From the NCBI RefSeq assembly GCF_001625595.1, contig NZ_AUXT01000157.1, positions 1 through 64,000 on the forward strand: a stretch of DNA of 64,000 nt. Reading direction: 5' to 3'. Source of the stretch: Pseudoalteromonas luteoviolacea NCIMB 1942. GTDB lineage: Bacteria; Pseudomonadota; Gammaproteobacteria; Enterobacterales; Alteromonadaceae. The notes beneath the pieces are model-generated. The model was not told where the DNA came from. It saw nothing but the letters and a program-made list of their open reading frames with translations, and made no database searches. A program made the translations under genes and the position numbers. Positions 35,057-44,577 of this stretch are shown here, piece after piece. The first letter of the stretch is position 1, and every line of letters begins with the position of its first letter.

Positions 35057-35974
35057 TTAACCTTTATCTGCCAGTGCTAATTGCGATGTTGGCATCATCA
35101 TACTCTGGTATCTAAGTTCACCTAAAAATGCCCTTGCTGCGGGCCCTAGGCTGTCTCCATCGACAAAGGTAAGATGCAATTGGGCTTTACGTGTGCGTCC
35201 GGTTTGTAAATCTAATGGAATTAGTTCTCCTTTATTTAGTGCTTGTTCTATGAGCGGTACGGGCAGCCAAGCAAAACCGAAGCCTTGTTTAATCATGTCA
35301 ATAGATGTACGCATATGGCTTACAGTCCAACGCTGTGAAGCTTGCAACCAACCAGAATCATGACTTTTAGCGACAGCAGAGTCTCGTACGACTATTTGGC
35401 GGTGTGACTTAAGATCTTCTAGGGTGAGGTGCCGCGAGGTTTGATGCAGTGCATGCTCCGGACTGGCTACGGCGATAAAGTCAATCTGACACAACTCTTC
35501 GCTAAACAGCCCTTCTAGCGTGAATGCTGAAACAGCAATGTCTACAAGCGCGTTTTCGAGTTGCTCATTGGCGCCGTTGAGCACGGATTCAACCAATTCA
35601 ATACGTAAAAATGGAAACTCACTCGAGACTTTATCAAGGACTTGATACAGCATATGCGAGGGAAATATTTCATCAATGGCAATGCGTAATTTTGTTTCTA
35701 CCCCTTCGGCGAGGTTGGTACCGATTGTTTCGACTTTGGATGCTTCGTTTAGCAGGTATTCAACTCGGCGCAGCATTAATTCACCGGCTTCAGTTAATAC
35801 TGTTTTTCGCCCTTCAATACGGAATAGTTTTACGCCTAATGCGGTTTCAATTTTATTAACTGAATTATGAATACTGGATTGGCTTTTGTGGATTTGCTGA
35901 GAAGCTTGATTGAAACCACCAAAATCAACAACCGCTTTAAACATTCTCCATTGCTCTAAGGTAACTTTGAGCAT
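35057..35974 (-). CDS. LysR family transcriptional regulator
   Basis: The protein has 305 residues. HTH at about 18-40 (GFNQASQQIHKSQSSIHNSV), then linker helix and effector domain (TKLRIAIDEIFPSHMLYQVL). The recognition helix SIHNSVNKIETALG is somewhat atypical. It sits 72 bp upstream of the lipoate-ligase-like gene on the same strand. No divergent gene lies next to its start, since about 290 bp of gene-free DNA follows, so its target is not evident. Confidence 0.85.
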   Translation of the reverse strand: MLKVTLEQWRMFKAVVDFGGFNQASQQIHKSQSSIHNSVNKIETALGVKLFRIEGRKTVLTEAGELMLRRVEYLLNEASKVETIGTNLAEGVETKLRIAIDEIFPSHMLYQVLDKVSSEFPFLRIELVESVLNGANEQLENALVDIAVSAFTLEGLFSEELCQIDFIAVASPEHALHQTSRHLTLEDLKSHRQIVVRDSAVAKSHDSGWLQASQRWTVSHMRTSIDMIKQGFGFAWLPVPLIEQALNKGELIPLDLQTGRTRKAQLHLTFVDGDSLGPAARAFLGELRYQSMMMPTSQLALADKG

Positions 35975-36268
35975 GATAATTCCTACCTTTTAATGTCTGA
36001 TAAGCACGATAAAAATAAACTAATTAGAATGGTACACTATCATAAGCATAATCTTCATTCTCTATTTGAGAATAACACTGGGACAATACCGAGGTTAAAT
36101 GGTCTGTATATCTTCGCGCTGAATTTTCAGCCTATTTTTTATTCATTTATAGTACGGGCGGTTGCGTTAAAGTTTAAGCTCCCAAGCATTGGAGCTCATC
36201 GGTTATAGGTGGGCTTTTCCTCTCGTTTTGGCGTGGTACTTGGTGGTTGAAAATAATCACTGTACATA

Positions 36269-37228
36269 TTATAGCAACGGTCCTTTCCCCCAATCTGGCG
36301 TTTGTGCTTTTTGCGCTAACTTTTTAGCACGTTTTGCTTCACTTTTTTGGACATGCTTAGAGATCCATTTTATCAATTTGGGCGTGAGTTCAGGTGGAAA
36401 ATTGTGACCCATTCCAGGTACGATTTTGAGTTTGGATTTGCGGATCTGCTGGGCTGTTTTTTCACCTTCCTGACTGGGTATTATGGGGTCTGCCGCACCG
36501 TGGATCACCAAAGTTGGAGCCTTAACCTTTGTCATAAGGTTTTGCCGGCTGCCGCTTGCAGCCATGGCGGCGAGCTGTCTTTGAAAACCATGGGGGTTAT
36601 AGGCTCTATCTACAGTTTCAATTGCTTGGCGTTTTAGTGTGCGTTCATCCTGGGGGTATCCGGGGCTGCCAATCAATTGGTTGAGACGAATATTGTAGTT
36701 GATGGCGGCATCTCGATTGGCTGCACTTGGCCGCAACGGAGCTAACTGAACAAATACTTTTAAGTTTGAGTGTGTGAGCTTCAATGCAGAAGAGGTGGAC
36801 ATAATAGACGTTAAACTCAACACTTTTTTTTTCTGTTTGGCTGCAATGAGTTGCGCTATCATTCCGCCCATCGATGCGCCAACTAAATGGGCACGCTTAA
36901 CTTTAAGTGCTTTCATGAGGGCTAGTGTATCTTCTGCCATTTCCTCTAGTGTATAAGGCGCTTTGGCACGGATAGGTAAACGCGTACTCAGCCATGATTT
37001 TATCAAGCTTGGTTTGCCATACTGTTCTAGCTGAGTTGATAGCCCTGCATCGCGATTGTCGAAACGTATTACTCTAAATCCAGCATCCGCCAAACCATAA
37101 AATAACTCGTCAGGCCATAGTGTCATTTGAGCACCAAGCCCCATAATCAAGATAATTGCAGGGGCCTTATTGTCACCTTCATCTTGATAGTTTATTGAAA
37201 TACCGTCGTGAATTGAGACTGATGACAT
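36269..37228 (-). CDS. Alpha/beta hydrolase
   Basis: This 319-residue cytoplasmic alpha/beta-hydrolase has an oxyanion-hole region (LIMGLGAQMTLWPDEL), RFDNRDAG, nucleophile elbow GASMGGMIA (Ser) and a catalytic His in GMGHNFPPEL; the acid is probably in HGAADPIIP. The substrate is unknown; the family includes esterases and epoxide or carbonate hydrolases. The C-terminal tail (KRAKKLAQKAQ) is Lys-rich. It is divergent from arfA with 221 bp between. Confidence 0.85.
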   Translation of the reverse strand: MSSVSIHDGISINYQDEGDNKAPAIILIMGLGAQMTLWPDELFYGLADAGFRVIRFDNRDAGLSTQLEQYGKPSLIKSWLSTRLPIRAKAPYTLEEMAEDTLALMKALKVKRAHLVGASMGGMIAQLIAAKQKKKVLSLTSIMSTSSALKLTHSNLKVFVQLAPLRPSAANRDAAINYNIRLNQLIGSPGYPQDERTLKRQAIETVDRAYNPHGFQRQLAAMAASGSRQNLMTKVKAPTLVIHGAADPIIPSQEGEKTAQQIRKSKLKIVPGMGHNFPPELTPKLIKWISKHVQKSEAKRAKKLAQKAQTPDWGKGPLL

Positions 37229-37449
37229 AGTTACACTTAAAGTCAGTCAACTTACTTAAAGCATTTTAGGCATAAAAGTTACAAAATGCCTGCACCTTTG
37301 AAAAAATGACTCCTGTATACATAATTTCTTTCATAAATTGGGCGTGCTCTAAACTGGCATTTCGGTTTCAACAGGATATTGCTTGCGCAGTGGGTAGTGA
37401 GCATGAATAATAATACAGCACATATAAATCAATTAAATATGGAAACATA

Positions 37450-37626
37450 ATGAGTAAAAAAACACCGCATGCGCATCAGCGCGGAGAGATAAAAGACAAT
37501 GCATTTAAGGCATTGGTAACCAGTCCAATGTTCAAGAGCAAAGTAGAAAAAGCGAAAAAAGGCAAAGGCAGCTTTCGTAGAAAAGCGAAACATCAGGGCC
37601 AAGAGCCTTATTTTATGGCAGCGTAA
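37450..37626 (+). CDS. arfA: Alternative ribosome-rescue factor A
   Basis: This 58-residue basic protein matches ArfA: RGEIKDNAFKALVTSPMFKS, then KVEKAKKGKGSFRRKAKHQG, including the conserved KGKGS-F-R-K that lies in the mRNA channel of the stalled ribosome. ArfA recruits RF2 to free ribosomes stuck on non-stop mRNA. GGAAA precedes the ATG. The final codons and the stop lie inside a stable stem-loop (37600-37661). In E. coli, a hairpin at the end of arfA leads to a truncated, stop-less message so that active protein accumulates only when tmRNA fails; the layout here is equivalent. E. coli ArfA is 72 residues before truncation, about 55 after. Confidence 0.9.
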   Translation: MSKKTPHAHQRGEIKDNAFKALVTSPMFKSKVEKAKKGKGSFRRKAKHQGQEPYFMAA

Positions 37627-37661
37627 GTACGTTTGCGGCGAGCCATAAAATAAGCCTCTTG
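37600..37661 (+). promoter_or_regulatory. Stem-loop enclosing the arfA stop codon
   Basis: Arms of 20 nt, 37600-37619 and 37642-37661, are complementary except for one position. The 22-nt loop holds the TAA at 37624-37626. No T-run follows, so RNase III-type cleavage is a better fit than intrinsic termination. Confidence 0.8.
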
Positions 37662-37711
37662 AACTCTCCTATTAACTCGTAAGATGACTGACTAATTAGA
37701 AGGGAATTATC

Positions 37712-38146
37712 ATGTATCGTAAGTATGTGCTTACTGTTGTTTTGGCGCTATTCTACCTGAGTGGGTGCCAATCAACCACATTTACGTATAACCCCGAAAA
37801 CCATGCCAAGAACAGTTTAGCAGAAGTGCTTTTAGAGCAGGGGCCTCGGCGCTATGCGAACGACTATTTGGCTGAAATAGAGTATGTCTGGAATGAACAG
37901 GGTAAAGAACTAAGCGGACGATTATCCTATGTCAGCGCAACGTTTTCGACGATGAAAATGCAGCCTGGTGTTTATCGTATTCAAGCTAAATGTGCCAATG
38001 CGAAATACTCGGGCAGTGTAGAAGGGATCTTCAATTTTCAAGCACATGGTCAATATCGCATTTATTGCAAACAGAAGAAAGACCGCAATACACTCGGATT
38101 TGCAGTCTCCACTCATGTCTCTTTAATACTTGAAACGCTCAAGTAA
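37712..38146 (+). CDS. Small lipoprotein, 144 aa
   Basis: It has a lipobox YLSGC (Cys19) after a short signal. The mature part is mostly polar, with MKMQPGVYRIQAKCANAKYSG and a C-terminal beta segment (GFAVSTHVSLILETL); three further Cys occur. I do not recognise a family. GAAGGGA precedes the ATG. It is 85 bp from arfA and converges on the BASS transporter gene with an 8-bp gap. Confidence 0.7.
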   Translation: MYRKYVLTVVLALFYLSGCQSTTFTYNPENHAKNSLAEVLLEQGPRRYANDYLAEIEYVWNEQGKELSGRLSYVSATFSTMKMQPGVYRIQAKCANAKYSGSVEGIFNFQAHGQYRIYCKQKKDRNTLGFAVSTHVSLILETLK

Positions 38147-38154
38147 CAATTTGG

Positions 38155-39111
38155 CTAATTTGATAATTGTTCACTTTGAACGTGTGCGTGTGGCGTGTCA
38201 CCAGCTGGTGGGCGTCTGCACCAAAAGCTTGCCAAAATAGAGCCGCTGATATTGTGCCAAATAGAAAATAAAGTCCCAGCTAACGCAGCTCCAGGCGCAA
38301 AAAACTTCATGGCTAAGGCTACTGCTAGACCCGAATTCTGCAACCCGACTTCAAAAGCTATTGTTCGACAAACGCGCTCTTGGCAGCCACACCAACGAGC
38401 GACCCAATAGCCAGATAATAGGCCAATACTGTTGTGTAGGATGACCGCAAGTAGAATGATGGGACCAAGTGAACTGATCTGAGATTTGTTCAGGGCCACA
38501 ATAACTGCGATGATAAAAATGATAGTGAGCATTGAGATAAGCGGTAATACGGGTTGAATCGTTTTTATTGTCTTTCCAAAAATCATATTTATTGCGAGCC
38601 CAAGCATTACTGGCGCGAGTACAATTTTAACCAAGTTGAGCATCATCGCCATCACTGGAATGTCGACCAGTTGCCCCGCGTAGAAAGAAATTAAGAAAGG
38701 GGTTAAAACCACGCCCAATAAGGTGCTGATAGCGGTCATAGAAATCGAGAGTGCGACATCCCCTTTTGCTAAAAAGCACATTACGTTGCTGGCTGTGCCA
38801 CCTGCAACACACCCAACTAAGATCATGCCAATGCTGAGGGTCGTATCGAGTTGCAAAGCATAAATAATTCCTATCGCAACGAGTGGCATGATTAAGTATT
38901 GCAATGAGACTCCCAAAGCGACGGCCTTGAGTGACTTGGCAACACGGCTGAAATCACGCAACGTCAGTGTTAAGCCCATACTTAACATTATCAGGCTCAG
39001 AAGTGGAATAATTACGGATTTAAACTGCGAGAAGCCCTCAGGTGTTGTATATGCGATAGCACTTAACAATAAAGCCCACAGCGGGAATAGCTGAATAATA
39101 CGATTTAACAT
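38155..39111 (-). CDS. Bile acid:sodium symporter (BASS) family transporter
   Basis: This 318-residue protein has about nine to ten membrane helices and BASS features: LSMGLTLTLRDF, GCVAGGTASNVMCFLAKGDVALSISMTA (crossover region) and AFEVGLQNSGLAVALAM, in the second crossover. Bacterial members move organic anions such as pantoate or 2-keto acids with Na+; the substrate here is not known. ATG 39111 (MLNRIIQLFP) is preferred over an upstream TTG frame. Confidence 0.85.
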   Translation of the reverse strand: MLNRIIQLFPLWALLLSAIAYTTPEGFSQFKSVIIPLLSLIMLSMGLTLTLRDFSRVAKSLKAVALGVSLQYLIMPLVAIGIIYALQLDTTLSIGMILVGCVAGGTASNVMCFLAKGDVALSISMTAISTLLGVVLTPFLISFYAGQLVDIPVMAMMLNLVKIVLAPVMLGLAINMIFGKTIKTIQPVLPLISMLTIIFIIAVIVALNKSQISSLGPIILLAVILHNSIGLLSGYWVARWCGCQERVCRTIAFEVGLQNSGLAVALAMKFFAPGAALAGTLFSIWHNISGSILASFWCRRPPAGDTPHAHVQSEQLSN

Positions 39112-39312
39112 GAAATATCCACTAGGTTGATTAGACGCACCATTAAAGCCCAACAATGTGTAGTGAGTGTGGCTGCATTGGATAAAAGGTAAATTTGTAC
39201 AATGTTTGCACTGTTTGATATGTTAACAACCAGTTACTTCAAGTCAAGCGTACTAAATACGTGCTGCGCGTAATCAACTCTAGTAACCAATGCGCTGATC
39301 AAGGTAGGTATT

Positions 39313-40722
39313 ATGAGTGAGTATATTGTCGGGCCTATGAATAATCTTTTGTGGGGGAATGGTCAACTCCTTATTTACGTTTTGTTGTTTGCTGGCGTTT
39401 GGTTCAGCGTGAAGCTGCGCTTTATCCAATTGCGTAACTTTACGCATATGTTCAAATTACTTAAACAAGATGGTCAGTCAGATCCACGAGGGATTAGCTC
39501 ATTTCAAGCTTTGTGTACGGGGTTAAGTGCGCGTGTCGGGACAGGTAATTTGGCGGGCGTGGTTATGGCCATCTCTTTGGGGGGGAGTGGTGCGGTATTT
39601 TGGATGTGGGTTATCGCGCTACTTGGAATGGCAACTGGGTTTGCTGAAAGTGTTCTGGGCCAATTATATAAGGTGCGAGACAGCCATCAGGAGTTTCGTG
39701 GTGGTCCAGCCTATTACATTCGGTCGGGGCTAAATAATAAATGGTTAGCAGTGCTGTTTTCGCTCTGCTTATTTTTGGGTTATGGCGCCAGCTTTAGCGC
39801 TATGCAGGCAAACACGATTGCCGAAGCGTTGAATAACACCTTTGCAATCTCAACCAATATCAGTGGTCTGGCAATTGCAGCTGTTGCGGGCGTGATTGTG
39901 TTGGGAGGCTTCAAACGCATTGCACGGTTTGCCGAGTTAGTAGTTCCTTGGATGGGGTTGGCATTTGTTGCTACAGCGGTGATTATTGCGGCGATGAATA
40001 TCACGGAAATTCCCGCACTTGTTATCGACATTGTAATGTCGGCATTTGGTTTGACGGAGGCATCCGCGGGTGCACTGGGGGGGGCCATTAAGAGTGGTAT
40101 ACAGCGTGGCATGTATTCAAATGAGGCTGGAGCTGGGAGCGTACCTCATGCAGCAGCTGGGGCTGCCCCAAAGCCTAATCACCCTGTGGCACAAGGTTAT
40201 ATTCAAATGCTGGGTGTATTTTTGGACACCATTGTATTGTGCAGTTGTACAGCTTTAGTTGTTTTACTAGCAGGGGTTGGACCTACAGGTGAAATCGCAG
40301 GAATAGGCGTTACTCAATATGCGATGTCAGTGCACTTTGGAGAGTATGGCGATGATTTTATTGCTGCTGCAATCACATTGTTTGCATTTACCTCTGTGGT
40401 CGCCAATTATGCATATGCTGAAAGTAACTTACATTTCTTTCATTTAGACAATAAATGGGGAAAAGGAGGTTATACCCTCATTTATCTATGTATGGTTGTT
40501 TGGGGAGCGAATGCAAGCTTGAAAGAGGCTTGGAACCTTGCTGATATGTCACTGGGATTGATGACGCTGGTTAATATATATGCGATTGTGCAGTTAACGC
40601 CAACGATAGTGAACCTGATGCACGATTACGCAGATAAAAAGCGTGCAGGTGGTGCGATGGAGTTTCGTCGCAGTGAAGTTAAAATGCAAGGGCAGGTTGC
40701 TGAAAATGTGTGGAAAAACTAA
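39313..40722 (+). CDS. AGCS-family sodium:alanine/glycine symporter
   Basis: The protein has 469 residues with about eleven helices. Family signatures are GLSARVGTGNLAGVVMAISLGGSGAVFWMW and GIQRGMYSNEAGAGSVPHAAAGA. The protein should import alanine or glycine with Na+ (AlsT/DagA type). A GGTAGGT-like ribosome site lies a little upstream of the ATG. The start is well separated from neighbours; the next 530 bp hold a broken gene. Confidence 0.9.
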   Translation: MSEYIVGPMNNLLWGNGQLLIYVLLFAGVWFSVKLRFIQLRNFTHMFKLLKQDGQSDPRGISSFQALCTGLSARVGTGNLAGVVMAISLGGSGAVFWMWVIALLGMATGFAESVLGQLYKVRDSHQEFRGGPAYYIRSGLNNKWLAVLFSLCLFLGYGASFSAMQANTIAEALNNTFAISTNISGLAIAAVAGVIVLGGFKRIARFAELVVPWMGLAFVATAVIIAAMNITEIPALVIDIVMSAFGLTEASAGALGGAIKSGIQRGMYSNEAGAGSVPHAAAGAAPKPNHPVAQGYIQMLGVFLDTIVLCSCTALVVLLAGVGPTGEIAGIGVTQYAMSVHFGEYGDDFIAAAITLFAFTSVVANYAYAESNLHFFHLDNKWGKGGYTLIYLCMVVWGANASLKEAWNLADMSLGLMTLVNIYAIVQLTPTIVNLMHDYADKKRAGGAMEFRRSEVKMQGQVAENVWKN

Positions 40723-41249
40723 ATGTAAAATTGGTTTAAACGTTACTTTTCTAAACAGGATGGCACTTTGTCCAACACCAGTCAGATTTACTTAGCTTTG
40801 CCACGGCTCTATTGGGGCAGAGTAAAGCTGCGGTGCTACAAGTTTTACTAAATGACGCTTTGGACAATCCTTTTATCACTGTAAGTTACCATTTGGGTCG
40901 AAGGCGTACAGATCCGTTGACTGCCGAGTTTGACAGTATCTTGCTGGTGAATATTGATAAGCTGCTTACCTCCAATCGTTGGGAAGTTCGTGCAGAAAAT
41001 CAATGGCATAAAGGGGTCTGCACTTGTGTATTTGGTAAAGAAAAGTTGCTTGATGTGCTAAACACGCGATCTATTTTCTACACCAACCAAGAGCAAAGAG
41101 AGGTTCTATCATATTTAAGCTTGAACAGCCTGACGAGTTTAAATAAACCTATTTATCGTCATATCATTGCCCTCATGTTGAAAAACCATGCACGTCAATT
41201 TTCAAAAAGTAGCTTTCAGAGCAAATATTTTCAGAGGTTAAGTTATTGA
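40723..41249 (+). pseudogene. Broken hypothetical gene (nonsense codon 2 and frameshift)
   Basis: An ATG at 40723 is followed at once by TAA. Beyond it that frame reads NWFKRYFSKQDG and then loses sense, while another frame, open from about 40755, continues as GWHFVQHQSDLLSFATALLG to the stop at 41247-41249. Joining the two frames near 40760 would give one plausible protein. Later segments include GRRRTDPLTAEFDSILLVN. No family is recognised. The open part alone is 145 codons from a TTG, with no ribosome site. Confidence 0.45.
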
Positions 41250-41433
41250 AAGTACTTAGGGATAGTTACTTTGAAACGATGACAAGCTTGCAATGTAAAC
41301 AGTGGGATGAGCCGGCTAGAGAATTGACTAAAAACGCGGATTCTCGAGTGTATAGCAGCCAATCGTGTAGGCCGCTATACCGACAAGTAAATCGCACAAA
41401 GTATGACATTCTTAAGATCATTTTGATGGTTCG

Positions 41434-42480
41434 TTAAGCACTAAACCAATCATTTAATTTTCCTTGGTAAGGTGCAATATCACCAATGTGTTCCCTAACC
41501 CATTCTGGGTTGTAGTAGGTGTTCAGGTAGCGGTTGCCGCTGTCGCAGATGAGCGTGACAATCGCCCCGCCTCGGTTGTCATTTTTCATTTTTTCCGCGG
41601 CACAAAGCGCTCCCCATAGGTTTGTTCCTGTAGAAGGACCAGCTTTTCGACCGGTAAACTCTTCTAGCCAGAGCATCGCTGCAATACTCGCAGCGTCTGG
41701 TACTTGCATCATATGGTCGATGACATCAGGTTGAAATGACTTCTCTACTTTTGGGCGGCCAATTCCCTCGATACGGCTTGATCTTCCGGTGCAAACTGTC
41801 TCATTTTTTTGTGTGTAGCCTTCGTAAAATGCCGAAAATTCAGGGTCAACAACCATCAGCTCTGTTTCGTAGCCTTTATATAAAATATAACGGCCAAGTG
41901 TAGCTGACGTACCGCCTGTTCCAGCTCCCATAACGACGAGGTCGGGTACTGGGTGCGGCTCATGCTTCATTTGATTAAAAATACTTTCAGCAATATTGTT
42001 ATTACCGCGCCAATCAGTGGCTCGCTCTGCGTACATAAATTGGTCCATAAAGTAACCGTTGAGCTTTTCTGCTAGTTCTACGGCTGCGTCATGCATATCT
42101 GTGGCACACTCTACAAAGTGGCACTGTCCACCATAAAATTGAATTTGTTCAATTTTGCTTTGTGCTGTCGAGACGGGCATTACCGCAACAAAAGGAACTC
42201 CTATCATTTGCGCAAAATACGCTTCCGATACAGCTGTACTGCCTGAAGATGCCTCAATTACAGGCGTGCCTTCTTTTATTTTGCCATTGCAAAGCGCATA
42301 CAAAAAAAGCGAACGAGCAAGTCGGTGTTTTAAACTGCCGGTAGGGTGAGTACTTTCGTCTTTGAGATATAAGTAAATATCGTTGAACTGGGGAATTGGA
42401 AATTTAAACAAATGTGTATCTGCAGAACGGTTTTGATCTGCTTCTATCTTGGCAATGCTTTTCTTTACCCAGCTTTTCAT
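41434..42480 (-). CDS. PLP-dependent cysteine-synthase-family enzyme
   Basis: This 348-residue fold-type II PLP enzyme has the PLP Lys in HPTGSLKHRLA, substrate loop EASSGSTAVSEAYFA, phosphate-binding GAGTGGTSATLG and C-terminal CDSGNRYL. It is closer to bacterial and fungal cysteine synthase-like/desulfhydrase proteins (Cds1 type) than to CysK or CysM. It may make or break down cysteine, releasing sulfide. It converges on the ABC transporter's upstream region and is monocistronic. Confidence 0.85.
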   Translation of the reverse strand: MKSWVKKSIAKIEADQNRSADTHLFKFPIPQFNDIYLYLKDESTHPTGSLKHRLARSLFLYALCNGKIKEGTPVIEASSGSTAVSEAYFAQMIGVPFVAVMPVSTAQSKIEQIQFYGGQCHFVECATDMHDAAVELAEKLNGYFMDQFMYAERATDWRGNNNIAESIFNQMKHEPHPVPDLVVMGAGTGGTSATLGRYILYKGYETELMVVDPEFSAFYEGYTQKNETVCTGRSSRIEGIGRPKVEKSFQPDVIDHMMQVPDAASIAAMLWLEEFTGRKAGPSTGTNLWGALCAAEKMKNDNRGGAIVTLICDSGNRYLNTYYNPEWVREHIGDIAPYQGKLNDWFSA

Positions 42481-42736
42481 TCTATATCACTCCTACCCAC
42501 GTTGGCTTAAACATTCATTGTAGCTTAACTAGTTTATATTCTTTTTGGTTATAACTTATTCTAACATTTATATTGTGTGTAATTTAAGCTTTATTTCAAT
42601 GAGCGTTTTGTCAGTACTTATTTGAATGACAGTTTTTTTAATAGTTGAGCTGTGGCAAACTTAGGACACAATAACCCGTTGTCGACGCCACTAGCCCCAT
42701 CGACAGCCCACTCGTTTTGAAGTTAAGGAGTAGACA

Positions 42737-44518
42737 ATGAGTGTCCCAAATACCCAATCAACGCGGGCTTATACTAGCTTGTTACCTATCTTTTCATTTA
42801 TAAAACCCTATAAGTGGGTTGCTGCATTAGCTCTTTTGGCGTTGGTGGTAACAGCTGGTCTTAACTTATCGATCGGTCAGGCCGTGAAGTTTGTTATCGA
42901 CAGTGGTTTTATCGCTGGATCCAAAGAAGAGTTAACTGAAGCAATAAGTGGGCTTATCCTACTGATTTCATTGGTTGCGGTTGGAACATTTAGTCGATTT
43001 TATTTGATTAGTTGGTTAGGAGAGCGTGTAAGTGCTGATATTCGGCAGGCTGTTTTTAATCAAATCGTTCACTTACATCCCAGTTACTTTGAAGAAAACC
43101 GCAGCGGTGAACTGATGTCTCGCCTGACCACTGATACGACTTTGCTTCAGTCCATTGTTGGATCCGTTTTATCTATGGCGCTAAGAAGTTCGTTAGTGTT
43201 AATTGGGGGCCTTGTAATGTTATTGGTGACCAATTTAAAGCTAACATTGATAGTCGTTGCATGTGTGCCAGTGATATTGGTGCCCATCATGATATTTGGA
43301 AAGCGCGTGCGTAAATTGGCTGAAAATAGCCAAAGTGCCATTGCGGATATCAGTACTTATGCAGGTGAAGTAATTCAAAATATTAAAGTAGTGCAAAGTT
43401 ACACCCATGAGGAAAGAGAAAAAGGGGCATTTGGGGGGGAAGTTGAAAAGGCCTTCAGTGTTGCCAAGCAAAGAATAAAACAGCGAGCGCTTTTAATTGC
43501 TGCCGTTATTCTTCTAACATTTAGTGCCATCAGTGCCATGCTATGGGTAGGTGGCATGGATGTATTGGAAGGCCGCATGAGTGGCGGTGAGCTTGGTGCA
43601 TTTGTATTTTATGCCATTATGGTTGCAATGTCGGTAGCAACCATAGCCGAAGTTTACGGTGAATTACAGCGCGCTGCGGGGGCGACAAGCCGCCTTATTG
43701 AGATATTACAAATCAAAAGTGCGATTAAAGATGCTGCTGTACCAATCGAGATGAAAGAAGGTGAGCGTACAGCGATTGCTTTCAATAATGTAGGCTTTAA
43801 TTACCCCTCAAGACCTGATTCTGCTGCTCTTCAAGCAATAAACTTAAGAATAGAATCGGGTAAAGTTGTGGCGTTGGTAGGTCCTTCTGGTGCAGGTAAA
43901 ACGACGCTGTTTGAGCTGTTACAACGGTTTTATGACCCTCAAATAGGTGAGATCCAGCGCAATGGTGAAAACATTAAATCGCTCTCCTTGGCTGATCTTC
44001 GACAAAGCATGGGTATGGTTCCGCAGCAACCTGTGCTGTTTAGCTCGGATGTTTGGCACAATATTCGTTACGGCAATCCTGATGCATCTGATGAGCAAGT
44101 AATTGAAGCTGCAAAAAGAGCGCATGCTCATGAATTTATCGAGCAGTTACCTGAAGGGTATGACAGCTTTTTAGGAGAGCAAGGTGTGAGGTTATCAGGA
44201 GGTCAAAAACAGCGTATTGCTATCGCACGCGCTATATTGAAAGACCCTGAATTATTGTTACTAGATGAAGCGACCAGCGCACTAGATGCTCAGAGTGAGT
44301 TTCATGTTCAAGCTGCTTTAAATGAATTAATGCACACACGAACGACCTTGATTATTGCACACCGCCTTGCCACAGTGACACATGCAGATATGATCGTGGT
44401 GATGGATAAAGGGCGGATTGTGGCCACGGGGACGCATCACTCATTATTAGAAGAATCACCTCTCTATCAAAGGCTATGCGAATTGCAATTTGAAAAAGCC
44501 AAATCGGGAGCGGTGTAA
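42737..44518 (+). CDS. MsbA-like ABC transporter (fused permease and ATPase)
   Basis: The protein has 593 residues. Six membrane helices in the first 310 residues, then a nucleotide-binding domain: Walker A GPSGAGKTT, Q-loop MGMVPQQP, signature LSGGQKQR, Walker B LLLLDEATSALD and H-loop IIAHRL are all intact. Half-transporters like this act as homodimers on lipids or hydrophobic compounds. No N-terminal C39 peptidase domain is present, so it is not a leader-cleaving bacteriocin exporter. A good ribosome site AAGGAG lies before the ATG. Confidence 0.88.
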   Translation: MSVPNTQSTRAYTSLLPIFSFIKPYKWVAALALLALVVTAGLNLSIGQAVKFVIDSGFIAGSKEELTEAISGLILLISLVAVGTFSRFYLISWLGERVSADIRQAVFNQIVHLHPSYFEENRSGELMSRLTTDTTLLQSIVGSVLSMALRSSLVLIGGLVMLLVTNLKLTLIVVACVPVILVPIMIFGKRVRKLAENSQSAIADISTYAGEVIQNIKVVQSYTHEEREKGAFGGEVEKAFSVAKQRIKQRALLIAAVILLTFSAISAMLWVGGMDVLEGRMSGGELGAFVFYAIMVAMSVATIAEVYGELQRAAGATSRLIEILQIKSAIKDAAVPIEMKEGERTAIAFNNVGFNYPSRPDSAALQAINLRIESGKVVALVGPSGAGKTTLFELLQRFYDPQIGEIQRNGENIKSLSLADLRQSMGMVPQQPVLFSSDVWHNIRYGNPDASDEQVIEAAKRAHAHEFIEQLPEGYDSFLGEQGVRLSGGQKQRIAIARAILKDPELLLLDEATSALDAQSEFHVQAALNELMHTRTTLIIAHRLATVTHADMIVVMDKGRIVATGTHHSLLEESPLYQRLCELQFEKAKSGAV

Positions 44519-44527
44519 ATGATTTAG

Positions 44528-44559
44528 GCTGTCATTTATCGTTGAAGTTAAATGACAGC
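44528..44559. terminator. Hairpin between convergent ABC transporter and GrpB genes
   Basis: GCTGTCATTTA and TAAATGACAGC are perfect 11-bp arms enclosing 10 nt. No long T-run follows on the plus strand. Confidence 0.6.
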
Positions 44560-44577
44560 TGGCACATCAAGATGTCG

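Noticed and set aside
41246-41437. 63-codon frame from TTG after the broken gene
   Set aside because: No ribosome site, no recognisable domain, and it overlaps the ends of two neighbours; probably chance or eroded DNA.
42737-44518. ABC transporter as exporter of the leader-bearing peptides
   Set aside because: It has no C39 peptidase domain and lies 9-13 kb away with unrelated genes between.
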